From NCBI RefSeq assembly GCF_021134715.1, contig NC_060023.1, positions 10,788,001-10,852,000 of the forward strand: 64,000 bases of DNA, read 5' to 3'. Made by a program: the position numbers and the translations under genes. This document shows positions 62,996 through 64,000 of the stretch, piece after piece. The stretch's first letter is position 1. Each line of letters starts with the position of its first letter. The notes under the pieces are model-generated. The model saw only the letters and a list, made by a program, of their open reading frames with translations, did not search any database and was not told the DNA's origin. The stretch is from Daphnia pulex. Lineage: Eukaryota; Arthropoda; Branchiopoda; Diplostraca; Daphniidae.

Positions 62996-64000
62996 CTGCA
63001 AAAGCTTATTGTTCAATAATGTGAAGCTACACGATGATCTTTAACAGACATTTCCACCAAAAAAATTTCCCGAAATGTTTTTTCGAACGTCACCAAAATG
63101 TTGTCAGAGATAGGCGATGTCTGAGCTAATGGGACAGTATCGTTTAGTTCGACAAAATCTTTTGTTAACGACTTTGTGTCGAGGAATAAAAATTTGCATG
63201 GCGGCTCGGCAAAATAAAAAGGAGTCTAAGCGTGACGGAGGGATTTGTTCAAAAAAAAGTTCTCATGTAGCCTACTTCTTGTTTTTATTGGGAGAAAAAT
63301 GGCTGTGGCTTTGGCTTTTCTTGTTAATGACCGACGTAAAAAGACGAGAAAATAAAACGAGACCTTACCTTTTAGAAGAAAAGTTGAGCCGAAACATGGG
63401 TAGATTATTCTAGGTCGACGTCACAAGTTTCACTGCCGATGCCGATCCAGTTTCTTTGTCTCTCGAATCATCACGTGCCAAAATCGAGTATTTTAATTTC
63501 GTCAGCTGATGACCGGAAACCAACGTCGCAATTTACTTAAATGAGCATCTTAGCGACAATTGGCAACGTTTATCAATGGCCGATCGATCGTGTCAGTTTC
63601 GAAAGAAAACAGTTTCCTGGCTCCTAGGGAGAATTCGTTTTTTTGGATCGGATGTGATTTTATTTCAAAGTCGAAATGGCTTCACCACCGCAAAACCTCA
63701 CGGCCGTCCATGAAAACAAAAAATAAAAACGAGCTAAAGGGGCGAAATATAATAATAATCGTGTCTGCTGCCAAGAAAATGGGAGACCAGAGCACACACG
63801 TTGCAGTCACGAAGAAGGTCGGAACGAGGTCAACCCGCGGCTTTTATTCATCCTGTTGTTTTGGCAGCCGAAAAAACCTTTTTCTCTTCTTCTTCAGAAT
63901 CGAAGGGCTTTTTCTTCTTGTTTTTGTAAGTATTACATTTTTGTTTTGGCCGCCATTTTTTTTGTTGTGAGAGAAAATCCTCGTGTGCATCTCTCTCTCG

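Larger units (their letters stand above)
46959..64000. other. Long gene-poor region rich in simple repeats
   Basis: About 17 kb with no reading frame that I can assign to a family. The sequence is dominated by GA/CT tracts (56465-56520, 59640-59653), CA/GT tracts, TTC/GAA runs (57300-57335), CAG/CTG clusters (48760-48772, 51718-51745), homopolymers and short AT-rich stretches. A few minus-strand segments have good splice-site context (listed separately). It could be intergenic control DNA or long introns of a gene whose coding exons lie beyond the right edge. Confidence 0.5.

Overview
The window is nuclear DNA from an arthropod, most likely a cladoceran crustacean such as Daphnia. The evidence is compact spliced genes with introns mostly of 50-120 bp, metazoan protein families (PMS2, RRP7A, USP22/nonstop, a double haem peroxidase, CUB/C-type lectins), AT-rich low-complexity spacers and a hAT-type MITE. 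No CRISPR, operon or prokaryotic architecture is present. The species is inferred and was not tested.

Left part (1-16.2 kb), all minus strand: the 5' part of PMS2 (cut by the left edge), then RRP7A, then a 13- or 14-exon gene for a secreted protein of about 1,530 residues with two animal haem peroxidase domains. The C-terminal peroxidase domain keeps all the catalytic residues I can place. The N-terminal one has lost both the distal and the proximal histidine. Its first intron probably runs to an exon near 16.1 kb. A 491-bp hAT-type MITE with an 8-bp target duplication lies in the next intron.

Middle (16.2-38 kb): about 9 kb without a recognisable gene, then USP22/nonstop (plus strand, 10 exons, the SAGA deubiquitinase), facing tail to tail a five-exon gene for a four-pass membrane protein with a long cytosolic tail (minus strand). 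About 5 kb of spacer follows.

Accessory cluster (38-47 kb): a decayed CUB/C-type-lectin copy, an intact CUB/C-type-lectin gene, an S1 serine protease with a non-trypsin pocket, two tandem 137-residue SleB-like cell-wall hydrolases (a family known mainly from bacteria and phages, so a likely old horizontal transfer), and a second CUB/C-type-lectin gene. This looks like a locally expanding set of bacteria-facing (gut or immune) genes. It is the most interesting part of the window.

Right part (47-64 kb): about 17 kb without a confident gene, rich in GA/CT, GATA, ATT, CA and homopolymer repeats. It holds a few minus-strand exon-like segments that cannot be assembled into a convincing protein by eye.

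Exon models were built by hand from splice sites. For the six complete spliced genes with recognised products the summed exon lengths are exact multiples of three, and the family motifs stay in register across every junction.
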